Part shown: positions 45,381 to 58,214 of the stretch, one piece after another | Position numbering within the stretch: the stretch's first letter is position 1 | Layout: each line of letters opens with the position of its first letter | NCBI GenBank assembly: GCA_015680685.1 | Contig: MNCI01021551.1 | Coordinates: 370,790-434,789 of the forward strand | From: Gnetum montanum | Lineage: Eukaryota > Streptophyta > Gnetopsida > Gnetales > Gnetaceae | DNA: 64,000 nt | Direction of reading: 5' to 3' | Program-made: the position numbers and the translations under genes | The notes under the pieces: generated by a model | What the model saw: the letters and a program-made list of their open reading frames with translations, nothing else | Told to the model about the DNA's origin: nothing | Database searches by the model: none

Positions 45381-48300
45381 ATGTCTTCTTCTTCTTCTCA
45401 TAAGAGCAACTCACCACCTAGGGATAATACAAAGAATAGTCAGCAGTCAAAAACACATAGCCGAAATCAGCCAAGTCCTAAACAATATAAGATATTTTAT
45501 ACTCATCCCGATGAGTATATTCCAAACTTTACCTTTATCCTCCATCAAGACGAACAGCTGCGATGGAGAGATTTGCAAGGTAACATCGTGTTACCCCCAG
45601 ATTGATCAATCTCTAACATGCTTTTTCATGCTTTGGCATAGATTGGCATGATAGAATTGTATGCAGAATACATTGCCAAAGACTTTGATTCAATGGATTA
45701 CTATCCCACAAATGCACAACGTATTAGGAACTCAAGGCAAGAGAGCCAACATACACTGTTGAAGGGCAAAGAGGTCCCGCACGTCCTTAGTGAAACTAGA
45801 GATGGTGAACCACTTACAACAGGTTCTCTATCAAGAGATGTTCCCCCTCCTAATGATGGTGAGGAGGCTGGGTATCAGAACCTACGATCAATGATACATA
45901 ACCCTGGTTCTGATCCCCGTGAACACCAACTGTTCATAGAGGGAACAACAACTCATGCTAAGGGCGGGCAGTTAGATCGTCACCACGATCGGGGCCGTAG
46001 CAGCCGAAGAGAAGGCAAGAAACATCATCATGATGATGGTTCCCCTTCTTCTTCCCCTTCTTTACATCACTCACCCTCTCCTTCCACATCTGGGTGCAGC
46101 CATCATGAACACAATGGAGAGGATAAAGGTAGAAAAAACAAGAGACCTTGATGAGCAAGTCAAGAGAGAGGACAAGGGCAAGGACGTAGGGAAAGTAGGG
46201 AATGATGAAGAAATCACAGGCGTCATGAAGGAGATGATCATGATGAGCCCCTACTTGCAACCTGAAGTATGCTTGACATAACAAAGGCAATAAGAATTCC
46301 TAAAAGGCATTTAAAAGATAGTCGGATCAAGCATTTAGACATGAACAATATCCCACGCTTTGAGGGGGGATACAACACTGATCCGCAGCATCATTTACAG
46401 GCATTCCACGATGCCTATGCCTTGCAAAATATAGAAAATGAGTGGCAAAAACTTAAGTTGTTCCCAAGGACACTCATCAAGGAAGCAGAGAGTTGGTAGT
46501 GGTCTTTAGAATCGGAAACCATCAGGAGGTGGAGTACGATGCTAGAACTCTTCAACGATAAGTATCAAACGTACTCCCAAGTGTCTAATTTGCGTAAGTA
46601 GATCCAAGGCTAGAAACAAGGTACTTATGAACCCTTGGATGTTTCCATGGCCCGCTACTACACATTGTTACATCGTTGCCAGGGCTATGGATACACTCAG
46701 CAGTATGAAACTAGAAGAACCTTGGGACTTATGCCTAAGGGAGACTATCATAACTTAGAGCCCATGAAGTACATCGCTTGTTGGAGCAAGTAGCAAAAGA
46801 AGAAGGTGAGCTATGAAAAAGGGAAAGTGCGGAAGAATGCAACCGTGATCCCTCTCTTCGAAAGAAGGAAGTGAAATTTTGCGATGAAGAGGATGAGTCA
46901 CCAATCAAAGAGTTGGTGAACAAGAAAAACTTTCCGATTCAAAAGTTAACAATAGAAATAGCAGCTAAGGTAGATGACGTATGGATTTCCTTAGACTCTA
47001 AAATTGAAACTATCTTAAAAATTGTAGAAGAGTCTAAGGTAGAAAAAAGTAGTGACAAAGGTAAGACAAAGTGGAGAGATTTAGGCCCTGCACATAACAA
47101 GGGTAAGGGGAAAATCACTAACTCTGATGTGGTTGTGGATTCAAACACAGACGATGATAGTGGATGTGAGATCTACCACTATGACCATCCTAAGGGATGA
47201 TGCCCAATCATCTCACATCTACAAGAGTCTGGGGTGTATGCACTTAATCCAAGACTTAATCAATGGCAAACACCCCGTAGGTTACCTTATCCCCAAGGTA
47301 ACCCAAGGCAGTTCCACCAACCATTAACATATTATCCAAGTGGAACTCCACCACAACCCATCAGATAGCATCAGCAGTGGCAATACCCACAATCATGGGG
47401 GATGCCATCGCCGAAACATCAGTACCCTTACCGGCAGCCTAACCCTTATGGATATTATGTGCAGCAGCAGATTTCTCCAAGTGACTCTATGAGTCGCACA
47501 ACTCCCCACCGTTACTACCAAGTTTAGGAGTATTTTAGAAGGACTCCTTCTCCTCTGGGAGACACTCCATACCCACACCATCCTCTAAATCCATCCGCAC
47601 CTCTTCCACAAGTAGTTCCCATAACACCTTCTGCTCCAATAATGCAAGGGGAACTTCCTACTCAACCGCAGCAACATCACACTGCAAAAGCTGTAAATAT
47701 TCAACCTACTGTAGGTTCTGATAACTATAAAAAGAGAAGACCCTTCTTCAGAACCAAAGGCCTAGGCAAACTCTCACAACAACAAGTGGTTGAGCCCATG
47801 TACACTCCTCCACCATCTAACACTTCGAAGCACCCTTCAGTCCAACAAAGCTTAATGCATACAGTTATGTTAACGCATACTGTAACCAACTGGATCAAGG
47901 TAGGCCACCTTCCCAGGAAACTAACTAATCCTGTAAGTCCCTTAATCTACCTTCAAGTCACCAAAAATGAACCACATAGGGCTCTTCTTGACTCAAGTTC
48001 CAGAGTCAACTTAATTTCACAAGAGATGTATCACGCCTGGAACCTGCCCCAACTTAAGAAGAGCAACATTCAACTAGAGCTGGCAAACCAATCCATCACC
48101 ATTCCCTTAGGATTGGTGGAGGACATCATTATCATTGTGTGTGGTTGGTCTTACCCAGCTGATTTCCTGGTGATTGAAGTCAACAACAACGAAGGGGACA
48201 ATTATAATGGGAAGGGCATGGCTTAGTACAGTAGACGCATGCCTTAGGGTCCGCGATCTTTCCTTAGAAATCTCTAAGATAAATATTTATGGCAAGATCG

Positions 48301-48640
48301 AGAAGAGGAAATTTCCATGCATCACATACAATGATTCATCGGGTGATGACATGGAGGAAATGCCTCCATGCAGTAGGTGTGCCCTTGAAACTTTGAAATA
48401 AATATGCCTGTATGTAGCAACCACATAACCAGTAGAAGAAACCCCGTAGTTAACAGCTACTAGAAGGAGCAACCAAATATGCATGGAATGAACTGAGGCA
48501 CTAACCCATGCCAACAACGAAGGCATAGACACATTGGAGTATGAGCGTCGCCAACTTCCACCCCTTAATCTAAGATCATCAATTGGAAGAAGTTGGACAC
48601 TTCTTAGAAATTCCAATAGACGTTTATTATTTCGGATCTC
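45381..48640 (+). pseudogene. gag-pro: gag-protease of D (decayed)
   Basis: ATG 45381 opens MSSSSSHKSNSPP, followed by PNFTFILHQDEQLRWRDLQG. A histidine/serine-rich stretch is at 45960-46100. The capsid-like part is at 46270-46760 (RFEGGYNTDPQHHLQAFHDA), then a frameshift near 46860. A zinc-knuckle-like CEIYHYDHPKG.CP lies near 47165-47205. The protease is at about 47930-48240: ALLDSSSRVNLIS holds the D-S-S variant of the active site. A C-terminal part follows in another frame (GRAWLSTVDACL). After the linker (VEETP, about 48430) the sequence passes near 48600 into the post-integrase motif HGGDGH. It makes no RT or integrase. Stops and two or more frameshifts make it non-functional now. Confidence 0.82.
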
Positions 48641-50180
48641 TCCCTTACAATACAGTCATGGGGGAGATGGCCACCTATGCTAACCATATGGGGCCCTTAG
48701 TTCTTTTAAGTTTTTATTTTACAATGTTTTTGTTTCACAAGTTTTTGTTTTACAACTTTCTTTAAGTTTTCTTATTTTTGTTTTACAACATCGTTGTACA
48801 TTTTCATTTTTTCTGTATGTATGTGTGTGTGTGTATCCACCCTATAAGTTTGTCACCCAATAAGTGGTTGGAATGATGGTATGAACTATTTTCATATTGA
48901 TTGCTAATGTTTGGTCTTTACCTTTAAGTCACAATGTTGATACTAAGGTATGTTTCTTTTGATATGGTAGGTAATGAGTTCACTTCATCCATCCATCCAC
49001 TAGTTTCTATGGTCTCTCTCAGCTTGGAAATGTACAGTCCCCTTCTAATTAGAACTTTAACAAATCGGTGACTGGGCATTTCTCAAACTAAGGAAGGACT
49101 CAAGGATTGAAAAGGGTGTGACTTCAAGGAAACTTGATGCATTTGTGTTGGCCGTTCTCTTGGGTTCTTGGATGTTTTCTTTTTGAGTTTTCTCACCGTT
49201 CTGATGTTTCCCCAATTATCGAAAGGTGAAAAAAAAAAAAAAAAAAGCAAAAAAACTAAGTGAGAATTCAAAGCACACCCCTTAGACGAAATAAAATTGG
49301 GCTACAAGCACTGGTTATGGAACCAAAAGTGTTCCCTCTAACTAAGGCCCTTCTTGCTTCCCATTCTCTCCTTTGTTTCATCAGAATGGTGGTGACTCTT
49401 GGGGAAGGCATCCTTGTTATCCAAGTGGATGGTTTAGCCGAATGCATTGATGCGAAGTCACTGGATGTGGTTGGTTTAAGGCTGGACTTGGAATGGGATT
49501 TGCTAACTCACATTAATCATGAACTACACAAGGGGTTGTACACCACCTTGTTCTTGAGATTCCATTCCATTCTATTCTTTTAATCCTTCTCTCCATTATT
49601 CACCTCATTTTCGGTTGTATCATTAGTGTATATATTTTGGTTGATGCATTGTTTTCTTTTTGGTAAATTCTTGTAGTTAAGACTTTAACTCTTGTTCCAA
49701 ATGACATTCCCAGAGCCTACGGACTCTTTGAATGTGGGTTTGCTAGGGCATTAAAGGGCATGAGCCTACTTTGGGGAGGACCCATGACATTCCTATTTGG
49801 TGCACCAGTTAACTTCTTTTCCCTAACATTTTTTCAATTAATTTTATTTTGTTCATTACCATCTTGACATCCATTCCCTAGATGCTATAGTTGTCCCTTT
49901 TTATCTATCTTTCTTACTCCTTTCCTTTCTCCATTCTAATGCTACCAGAGGTTCGTGATTAGTCATGGGGGTATGGGGCCCGATTTTTTTGATTTTCTCC
50001 TAACCCTGAATTTTTTGATTTTCTTCCTAACCCCTACACCTTTAGTAGTCATCATTAATATACCTCCCGATCCATATCAGCCATACCACAACCTAGCCAA
50101 TGAAATTTCACCATAGCAAGGTATCAATTATATGATGATTCATTTACCCTTGCTAATATAAGATTGTGTTGTGTGTGCAG
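48641..50180. other. Post-pol spacer of D
   Basis: Non-coding, related to 30281-31600 in C. It contains a GT run (48818-48833), an A-run (49229-49246) and at 49962-49974 TCATGGGGGTATG, identical to the polypurine tract plus LTR start at 50531-50543. It ends in a pyrimidine-poor acceptor context, TTGTGTGTGCAG, before an ATG. Confidence 0.6.
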
Positions 50181-50360
50181 ATGGCAATCATGCAACAATG
50201 GACCAGACTTGGAGGGAACACTTGGAATGGAGTAGCGTTGGAAGCAGTTATGCAAGGAGCAAGATCGATGGTGCACTTACTGATGGACAATGAAAGGTGC
50301 AATCTTGGTGTTGGCAGCAACAACACTTCTTTCTCTCTCTCTTTCTCAGCTGCCAACTAA
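50181..50360 (+). CDS. Short ORF in env position of D
   Basis: ATG directly follows GTGTGCAG, a possible splice acceptor, exactly as the third ORF of C follows TTACAG. The 59-residue frame (MAIMQQWTRLGGNTWNG...) ends in a Ser/Phe-rich tail. I see no similarity to the C third ORF. It may be the remnant of that ORF or a chance frame. Upstream in-frame codons exist back to 50166. Confidence 0.35.
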   Translation: MAIMQQWTRLGGNTWNGVALEAVMQGARSMVHLLMDNERCNLGVGSNNTSFSLSFSAAN

Positions 50361-50530
50361 GGCTTGATGTCAGTGTAATAAGGTGTTCACCCTTCTTGTC
50401 ATGAACACTAGTTTTGTCAAGTCTTGTAATGATGATCCATTCACATGTCATCCCATTAGTTCTATTCCCCTCAATAATCCCATCCCTTCCCAATATTTTT
50501 TAAGGAACTCGAGGACGAGTTTTCATTCAA

Positions 50531-50541
50531 TCATGGGGGTA
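50531..50541 (+). other. Polypurine tract of D
   Basis: TCATGGGGGTA immediately before the 3' LTR start TGATGAG. The G-run and position are as expected for priming plus-strand DNA. Confidence 0.75.
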
Positions 50542-51602
50542 TGATGAGACGCAATATCGCATAGGTCGTGATATTGTGACAGTCGCAATATCGCATCCCA
50601 TGTGATATCGCGTATGCGATATTACATCATCCCCTGCGATATCGCATACACGATATCGCGGTCCACCACCAAGTCTATAAATAAGAGGCGGCTCTCACTT
50701 GTTTCCTCATCCTGGGCTAGAAGTAGCGAAACTCTAGCAGATTGATCACTCCAGAGATAGAATATTTTCCATGTGCCCGTAGTAGGAGTCCTAAAGTGAA
50801 TGGATCTTTATTCGAGCAACATTGTACTTGAACACAAGTTGTGTACGACAATAAAGACGAACTTCCTGGATAAACCTTGCAGTGCATGAAATAGGATTTT
50901 ATTTATTATTATTTATTTCTTTCTCTTAATAATGCGGAATGAGTACAACTTGATTACGATCATCTAAGGATGTGTACGGATAGTCAAGGAACAGATGCTC
51001 ATCGCAACACGGAATGAGTACAACTTAATTATGAGCATCTAGTGTGACTACTTGGTAACCCAGTGGCATATTCAGGATCTGCTCTTGGTAATCCCAGTGG
51101 TAGTCATGCACAAAGATGTGTACGGTTAGTCAAGGAATCAACTGCTCATCGCACTTAGGCTAGATTAGATTCTCTCAACCCTTTCCTCCTAGTTAAGTGC
51201 CTCAGTACGACCACTTCGAGCACGTGCGTTACGCATGGTGATCCTAGCAACAATTAGCATTTGGTAGCCGCAGTTGCATTGGTTCAGGGTGTGTACGGTA
51301 AGTGGGAACGAATGCTGATGCTAGGTAATTTAGACTTAGTTCATTAGTTAGAGTTAGTTAGTTTCTTCAACCCTTCACCTCGATAGCATAGGAGAAAAAA
51401 CACAAAAACTATAAAAATCATATACCTCGGACTTACTTAACCATACACCGTGACAACTACAAGTAAGTCTGGGAAGACAACGAATGATTAACCCCAAGTG
51501 TTCCATGGGGCGTGTAGGCACTTAGTCTATGGAGTTCGACCGGATCGCACATGCTACGCTCGTTTCATATGGTTGAGTGTAGGGGTACCTTGCCACTCAT
51601 CA
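50542..51602 (+). mobile_element. 3' LTR of D
   Basis: Matches 44194-45237 almost throughout, with scattered transitions and one extra repeat unit near the start. TATA box at 50676-50685. Ends TTGCCACTCATCA at 51602. Confidence 0.92.
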
Positions 51603-53770
51603 ACCTTGGTGCACCTAGAACAAGTTAGCAAATCGACACATGTTGCACAAGAAGTCAACTCAAGATCCATGTTTAGATACCAAAAGGCAAATACAAAACC
51701 ATGATATCCACAAAACATCAAGAGATAGGCAAACTAAGAATGTACTAGAATCAATCATCTACAAGGACTATTGATCTACAAAGGTCTCACCTATCTTGGA
51801 TGTTATTAGCAACTCTCATCAAGGACTAGTTAACTAACATCACCTAATCTTGGTGGAACTAAAACTAAAAACAAACTCATATGGATTTTCCATCCTTTAG
51901 TTTTTCATTATGAAAACCAACTACATGACATTCACAAGTGATATAAGTAGACATTACTTGGCTAAACAATTCACCCATAATGCTTGCCCAATGTCACAAC
52001 CTAAGTGCAATCATAGGTAATGTGGATCAAGCAAAGAAGCTAACCTTACCCTTCATAATGCCTACCTATGGACACTTAGATCTTACTACCTATGATATGC
52101 TCATAAGCAATGTGGGTCAAGTTCTAGAGGCTAACCTAGACTTCGCACAATGCTTACCCATCAATCCTATTGAAATGCACCATCAAGAGGTTAGAAATGA
52201 AACATCAAAGGTCAAAAATGATTCCAAGATTATGGGAATAGCATGAAATAGATAAGATAACTAGTATCCATAAGATGGCCATAAAATGATGTGTTTTACT
52301 TGATTCTGGGTGTTTTAAGATGAGTTTTAATACGTTCAAGGTGTATTGGGATCAAAGGGAACTTGTTTCAGCACAAAATAAAGTTCTAGATCTCAGTTTG
52401 AGTGGTTTTCTGAATAGCCCTAGTAGGTGAGATGTCTCATGCAAGCTATCTCTATGAGACATCCTAGGCTTTGGGGAGATGTCTCTTTCGCTAGAGAGAC
52501 ATCTCTCTACAACTCCCAAACTTTGGAAAAGACATCTCCCTACCCTCCAAGACATCCCAATCAATTAGGAAAAGAATGAAATGGTCATAAAAGACAATTC
52601 ATTGGAGACTTTAAAAACAAGGATGAAAAAACTATTAATAACAAAACAATGCTTTAATCATTCAAAACACAAAAAAAGCAAAGCTTAGATAGGTTACTCT
52701 ACCTCAACAAATTGAGCTGCAATAAAGATTGGGCTACAACACACAAGCTAGATGTCAAGGAATCTAATCATTACAAGAGAGGAAGAAATAACTAATGAGA
52801 AATAGCAATCGATGCAAGAGAGAGATGGGAATTCATATTTAATACAAGATTACAAACTTCCAGCCAGTATAGCAATACTAGCCTACAATGGATTATCTCC
52901 TTAATCAAAATCATCATAAATAGAAAAGTTTAATTAGAGTTTGTTAAGTAATAGAAAAGACCTAATTCATGTAGGAAAAGAAATCAAAATCAATTTTGAG
53001 CAAGTTTATTAAAATCTGATATTTTTCCAAAACTCCCATCTTCTAATTCACAACATGTGCCACCTTCCATCAACCTATTCTTTAGCAAGAAACAATAAAA
53101 AAGTAGTAACATCCAAAATCCAAAAGCTCAATAAAACTATATTAACAAAAGATGCTAATAGATGCCAAAATGAGAATTCAAAAGAGGAATATTTTGAAAA
53201 AGGGAGATCATACAAATATAAGGCAAGTTAAATAAAAGATAATTAAATGATTCACAAATATAAATAAAACATAAATATTAATGTTTTCAAGGTGATGAGA
53301 TCAAATCCTCCACAAGACATAAATCAACAAAGATTAATTAGTTGTTTTTTTGTTTGCAGCCTTGGAGCAGATACACCAACTCGGGCACTCTCTCCAATCT
53401 CGCTCTGCTACATCGGAGTGTGTTATCATCATAATTTTGAGCATTTTGAGCTCTTTGTTGTTCTCCTGGTCTTACAAACCCACAGTTCCTTAGGATTCCC
53501 AGCATTTGGTAGCTCTTTGGCATGTACTCCCTTCTCTGGTTTGTACTCCCACACCCTGAGAATGATTATGTTTCAAGATGTTTTCTTTCAACACTCGCAT
53601 TTGTCTTTGTTCTTCTCCCTATTTATCCATCAATATGTTCAGATGTTGATCATGTATTTATTCTCATTTAATTAATAAAATTCTCTTTTTGGGGTCCGAC
53701 ACCCCCCCCAACAAAGATTAATAAAAGATAAAGATAGAGGAAGTTAAAGATACAAGTTGTTGCACTATCT
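51603..53770. other. Unassigned DNA right of D
   Basis: No gene recognised. The region 51980-52246 holds an open frame with an internal, diverged repeat (AATGTGG.TCAAG at about 52019 and 52109). At 52430-52560 AGATGTCTC / GAGACATCT occurs repeatedly in both orientations. At 53340 TTTTTTTGTTTGCAG followed by a pyrimidine-rich 350-bp stretch resembles an exon end, but no known protein emerges. Confidence 0.4.
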
Positions 53771-54255
53771 TATTAAGATTAGGAGGTGTTGGAACCAAAA
53801 TACACCCCAAGATATATAGTTCAATTGGAACTTTATATAACTCAGCATTGCCATTGGAATCAAACCCATAACTTAGAGTTTCTAAGTCAAGTGTCTTACC
53901 ACTAGGTTAACACCTCATTATTTAATATCTATTAAGATTAGGAGGGTCTTGGAACTCAAAATAAGTGAAAAATAGGTACACCCCAAGATTTATAAAAGTT
54001 TATAACTCAATGCTACTGTGTCGAATTGAACTTGCAACCTAGTATGACTAGGCCAAGACTCATACCAGTAGACTAAAATCTCATTGTTTATATCTTATTA
54101 AGATTAGGGGGGTGTTGTAACTTAAAATAATTGAAACATAGATACACCCCAAGATTCATAGAAGTTTATAACTTAATGCTATTTAGTAGAATCAAACTTG
54201 TAACCTAATGTTATGAGGCCAAGACCCATACCACTGGGCCAACACCTCATTAAGA
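53771..54255 (-). repeat. Three tandem tRNA-derived SINE units
   Basis: Units of about 160 bp begin near 53771, 53932 and 54090. On the minus strand each has an A-box-like stretch (CCTAGTGGTAAG, GGCCCAGTGGTATGG), then a B-box-like stretch (GGGTTTGATTCCA, GGTTACAAGTTTGATTC), the internal promoter of RNA polymerase III. Downstream is a shared body (ACTTCTATGAATCTTGGGGT in unit 3). Each unit ends in TAATCTTAATAAG. The layout resembles plant SINEs of tRNA origin; head-to-tail tandem units are unusual. Confidence 0.7.
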
Positions 54256-54830
54256 TTAGACCTACAAATAAATGTGCTTAAGTTATATCCTTTAAACAAC
54301 CAATTATATGTTATTGATATCTATTTTTTGTTTTTTTATCATTGATTTACAGTGGTGATTGAGAAATAAAATTGATCCTTGCTTTATCACCCGGGAGAGT
54401 GTTTTTTCTTCTAAGTTATTTTTTCAATAAAAAGCGCATGAGCTCTTGAAGTTGCTAACTTGTCAATGTTTGCACCGGGATAATGGTGTGGACCACTTGA
54501 CGTCATACGTTTTGGCAAATTAGACCATGGCCATGTGATGTGGCATGTGCCTACAACTAATGTTACTTATATTTTTTATAGAGATAGAGGAATAGCACGC
54601 TGACAAATGGCGTCGTTACCGGAGTTGGACGTCATGTGACGAGTGGACCATCCTAACTCCTACCTAACCACAATGTCAACCCGTGTGTACCACCACAAAC
54701 AACAACAATAACAACATTAAATTATGGTTTTGATTTGGCGATTTTTGCGTGAGTGGAGTGCTTTGGGACATTTGTAAGGTCTCACTTGGACCACCGTGGC
54801 TGTCAGTTCTTTATGCTTCATCGCTCCACT

Positions 54831-54855
54831 GGAGGGAGGGAGGGAGGGAGGGAGG
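54831..54855 (+). repeat. (GGGA)n microsatellite
   Basis: Six uninterrupted GGGA/GGAG units. Confidence 0.95.
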
Positions 54856-55257
54856 CATGTTACCATAGAATAAACTACATTTTATATATTTATACGCAAC
54901 TTGGTTTGTTTTTATTTTTATTTTACATCCACTCCTACTCCCACTCAGCTGGACACTTTGTCACATACATGCTCATAATTGTCCTAGCCCCTCCCACCAC
55001 ATAAAGCACCAGCACTTTACAAGTGAGTATTTCACGGCTGAGGTACATGTTATTGTTTTTGGATCATGGCACAGCTAAAGTAGTCATGATCTATGTTATT
55101 TGTTATATGCATTGTTTTTTTTACTATGGCATGGTTTTTAATTTTAACTGGCATGTTATTCACAACCTTGGGCACAGTTGTAGCCACCTGGAAACCATGT
55201 GCAACTAAAATTAATTATAAAATTAATTATGAAGAGGTATAATTTTCAGCTTGCTTG

Positions 55258-55345
55258 CCTTTTAATTATTGAAACTGAAGTTTTGCTTTTATTTTATTTT
55301 TCCTTTTAATTATTGAAACTGAAGTTTTGCTTTTATTTTATTTTT
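55258..55345 (+). repeat. 44-bp tandem duplication
   Basis: Two adjacent, practically identical copies starting CCTTTTAATTATTGAAACTG. A simple recent local duplication. Confidence 0.9.
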
Positions 55346-56499
55346 ATACAGCACTTTCAAAATTCCTTCCTCTTCCTCTTCCTTTCCTAGTTATTTCATC
55401 TTTATGAGCTCCACATCAGAACTGTTGGCACAGCTTTCATGATGATGTTGGAAACGCGACAGCACAGAGAGGGACATACTGCTGGAGTGGTGGTGTTTCG
55501 CTGTTTTCTATTCTCTTTGGTTACTCTCACCAAGATCGGCAATACATGACAATAAATAGATCGGATTATAATATTTTCGTCATGCTCATTTTTGTATGCT
55601 CGCTCTACTTTGTTATCAACATGCGTTTTTGATTTCTAAGTAACTTTAAATCATGAAACCGAAATTTTATTAAGTTCATAGATTTTTTGATTTAATAGAA
55701 AGTAAAAATAATGAAACATATAAGTTATTGAAAATAGCATTAAGAAAATTAGTAAGTATTCTTAGTAACATTAAAAATAAATCAACCAAATTCAGAATTG
55801 TGATATCTTATTTACATTTAATGTACTTTAATTTAAAACAATTGCATGAAAATGGGGTATTTATTTTTAATGCCATTTGTATTTCATAGTCATCATTTTA
55901 GTTTTTCATAAGGAATTTCTAGTCATCCACCTATTTCAACTCTCAAATGATGAGATCTCATCCATTCCCTGCTAAACATCATCAATGATGAGGAATAGCA
56001 ACTAATACATTATTTGCCTTTCAATTAAGGCCTATTATTCAAATAGAATTGTTTTTTTAAAAGGTTTTGAAATACGACTTGTTCTACCAATTTGCCAACT
56101 TTGTTAGAATTAGAAAAAAGAATGTGCTCTTGAATATTTTAGTTATTAAGCCAAAAACACCCTTATGAAGTCATCCTTTGTCATGGGTTTGCACCATTAC
56201 TTTTTTGGACTATTTATCTAATGAACATGCAAAAAGAGTATGAATGTAGGGTATAAACTAATAAATAGCTTCAACCTCTAACAATGTCATCTTTGCTTTA
56301 AGAAGCATAATATCATATTGTGTTTATCTCTTCACTTTAAATTTATCATGTAGAAAAAGCTTTTGAACTTCTTCTATCGATTTCCAATATTTATTTGATA
56401 TAATAGGACCCTATACAACATACCTATAAAGAATTGTAGGTTGAACAATGGGATGATAAAATTATTTTCGGCTATCCCAAGCTAGAATAGATTCCTTCT

Positions 56500-57560
56500 T
56501 ATACTTGTTTTTTAAAGTAAATAAGGCTTTCATACCACTTGAAACTATTTGAGCAATGCACTAATTCAATCTATAATTGCAAGAGCATCTTACGCCAAGA
56601 TATTTAGAAGAAGAAATTATGTCCACATGTTCATCTCCTATAGTAAAATTATACATTTTGTTACATATGTAATAAATCATAATTTTTGTGTTTTGAATGT
56701 TAACCTTCATTCCTAAATCTAGACAAAAGTCATTAAGACGATTAAGCATTGCTACAATCCTTTCATCAAAAGGATATCCTTGTTTAATATCAACAAAACT
56801 ATTAAATAAAATTCTTTCTTACCCATTTGTAAACCAAATGCATACTTCTTTGTAAAGTTTAGTAGATAATAGTATGCTAGGAACTTCTAAATTTTCCAAG
56901 TGCCTCCATAACTTGCTTCAAATGATAGAATCATATGCCTTAGAAAAATTTACAAAGTAGATAAAACTTTTCTTATGTGAACCTTTTGCTCTATCAATAA
57001 GATATTCTAAAGTGATGAGATGATCTGTAGTAAAATGCTATTGCCTAAATCCTACCTAGAAAATTGCACATATTTGATTTTTAAAACCTATCTTCCAAGC
57101 ATAGATTCTAGAATAGTGTCTGGAAGCTTGGCAAAAGTATTGCTAATTTCAGTATATAATTAGATCTTTTTTGTCTCTTTTCTTAAAGAGCATAACTACT
57201 TTATTCATGTACCAATTCTTTTCTAACTCTACTTGCATAGACAAATTTAACTTCTCCCAGATGACATTCCATACTAATGACCCTTTCCATTTAACAAGGT
57301 TTCCATATAAGTTAATTACATTAATAGCTTTTCTTGATGCTATTTTTTTTCTCTCCATTGTGTCATCAAAAGAAACAAACAATGTATTACCATTGTTATG
57401 AAAATCTTCTATTCTTTCATCGGTATGAAATAAAGCATAATAAAAATTTTCAATATCTTTGATAAAGAAATCATAGTCTATCTTCTCTTAGTTTAAAATA
57501 AATGCCAAAAATATTTAGAATCTTTCTTTATCATTTCTAAAAAACTCATCTATCTTTGTC
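56500..57560 (-). pseudogene. LINE reverse transcriptase fragment
   Basis: Minus-strand reading shows LINE-type RT blocks in order: NWYMNKVVMLFKKRDKKDLIIY (the 'KKGDK' block), then VGFRQ with TTDHLITLEYLIDRAKGS, then FVNFSKAYDSI (catalytic Asp block), then KQGYPF, then LNRLNDFCLDLGMKVN and SSSKYLGV. The segment between KQGYP and LNRLND, which should hold the second catalytic motif (FADD type), is deleted. Several stops. It is an old, inactive non-LTR retrotransposon remnant; upstream sequence to about 57560 may belong to it. Confidence 0.82.
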
Positions 57561-58214
57561 TAACAAATTTCCTCTTATTAGTTAAAATAAAATTTTTATA
57601 TCACTTGATAGTTTTTGGTAGTAACTTCTAAGTCTTCAATAAAATTCTAGTTGTCTTAAGTTCTTCATTAAACCATTATTGATTGTTTATTGGTGTTTAG
57701 AAATATTTAGGGTAGCTATAATTAGAGCTTTTGTAAGACTTGTACTTGGATTCCAAACCTTCTAAATTTCATTTTGAAAACCCTCCTTCGCGTTTAGAAT
57801 TATTCTTAAAGTGATTTTGCCTCCTAAAATACTTAATATATTATGTATTTATAAAGAATCAAATCCAAGCTTTATATGCACTTCATGATTTTTCATGATG
57901 AAAAGGATTATGATGCTAAAAATTTTCCTTTGATGGAAACTAACATAGGTAAAATTTGTGACTACTACTTGACATGTTATATTCCATTGAAGTTTCAACA
58001 AGACTAAGTCATATGACCTTACATAAGTATAGCATCCTAGCACATAATTTCATGAGTCAAGAAATCAATGATATATCATACGTTTTTGTAGCAAAAGAGA
58101 AAAACTCAAAATTCAACCAATTCTAAGGCACTTTGGTTAGGAGAGGAATTGTAAAAAAAAAAGCCTTAAAATTTCTACAAATAAATCAAATATTTGACAT
58201 CATTGGGAGATGTG
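57561..58214. other. AT-rich stretch, nothing recognised
   Basis: No motif on either strand. The part to about 57700 may be further LINE sequence too decayed to read. Confidence 0.4.

Larger units (their letters stand above)
44194..51602 (+). mobile_element. Athila-like element D, both LTRs, lacks RT and integrase
   Basis: A 7.4-kb element bounded by LTRs of 1044 and 1061 bp with TGATGAG/CTCATCA ends. Flanks ACCCT (left) and ACCTT (right, 51603-51607) are a target duplication with one change. The inside has primer site, gag, protease, then directly the post-integrase spacer, so RT, RNase H and integrase are deleted near 48600. It could only move using proteins of relatives. Confidence 0.9.
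54256..56499. other. AT-rich DNA with short tandem repeats, no gene recognised
   Basis: Contains a (GGGA)n microsatellite (54831-54855) and a 44-bp tandem duplication (55258-55345). Open frames at 54753-55004 and 55023-55208 have no known motif. ACGT-core sites (TGACGTCA near 54498, GACGTCATGTGACG near 54628) are present but nothing ties them to a gene. Confidence 0.4.

Noticed and set aside
53292-53675. Host gene exon
   Set aside because: An acceptor-like TTTGCAG and a pyrimidine-rich open frame are present, but no family is recognisable and there is no matching exon nearby.
53771-54255. tRNA genes
   Set aside because: Box-like sequences are present but there is no cloverleaf with an acceptor stem; they fit SINE heads.
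54480-54650. Host promoter with TGACGTCA elements
   Set aside because: ACGT-core words are present, but no TATA box with a downstream coding region could be linked to them.
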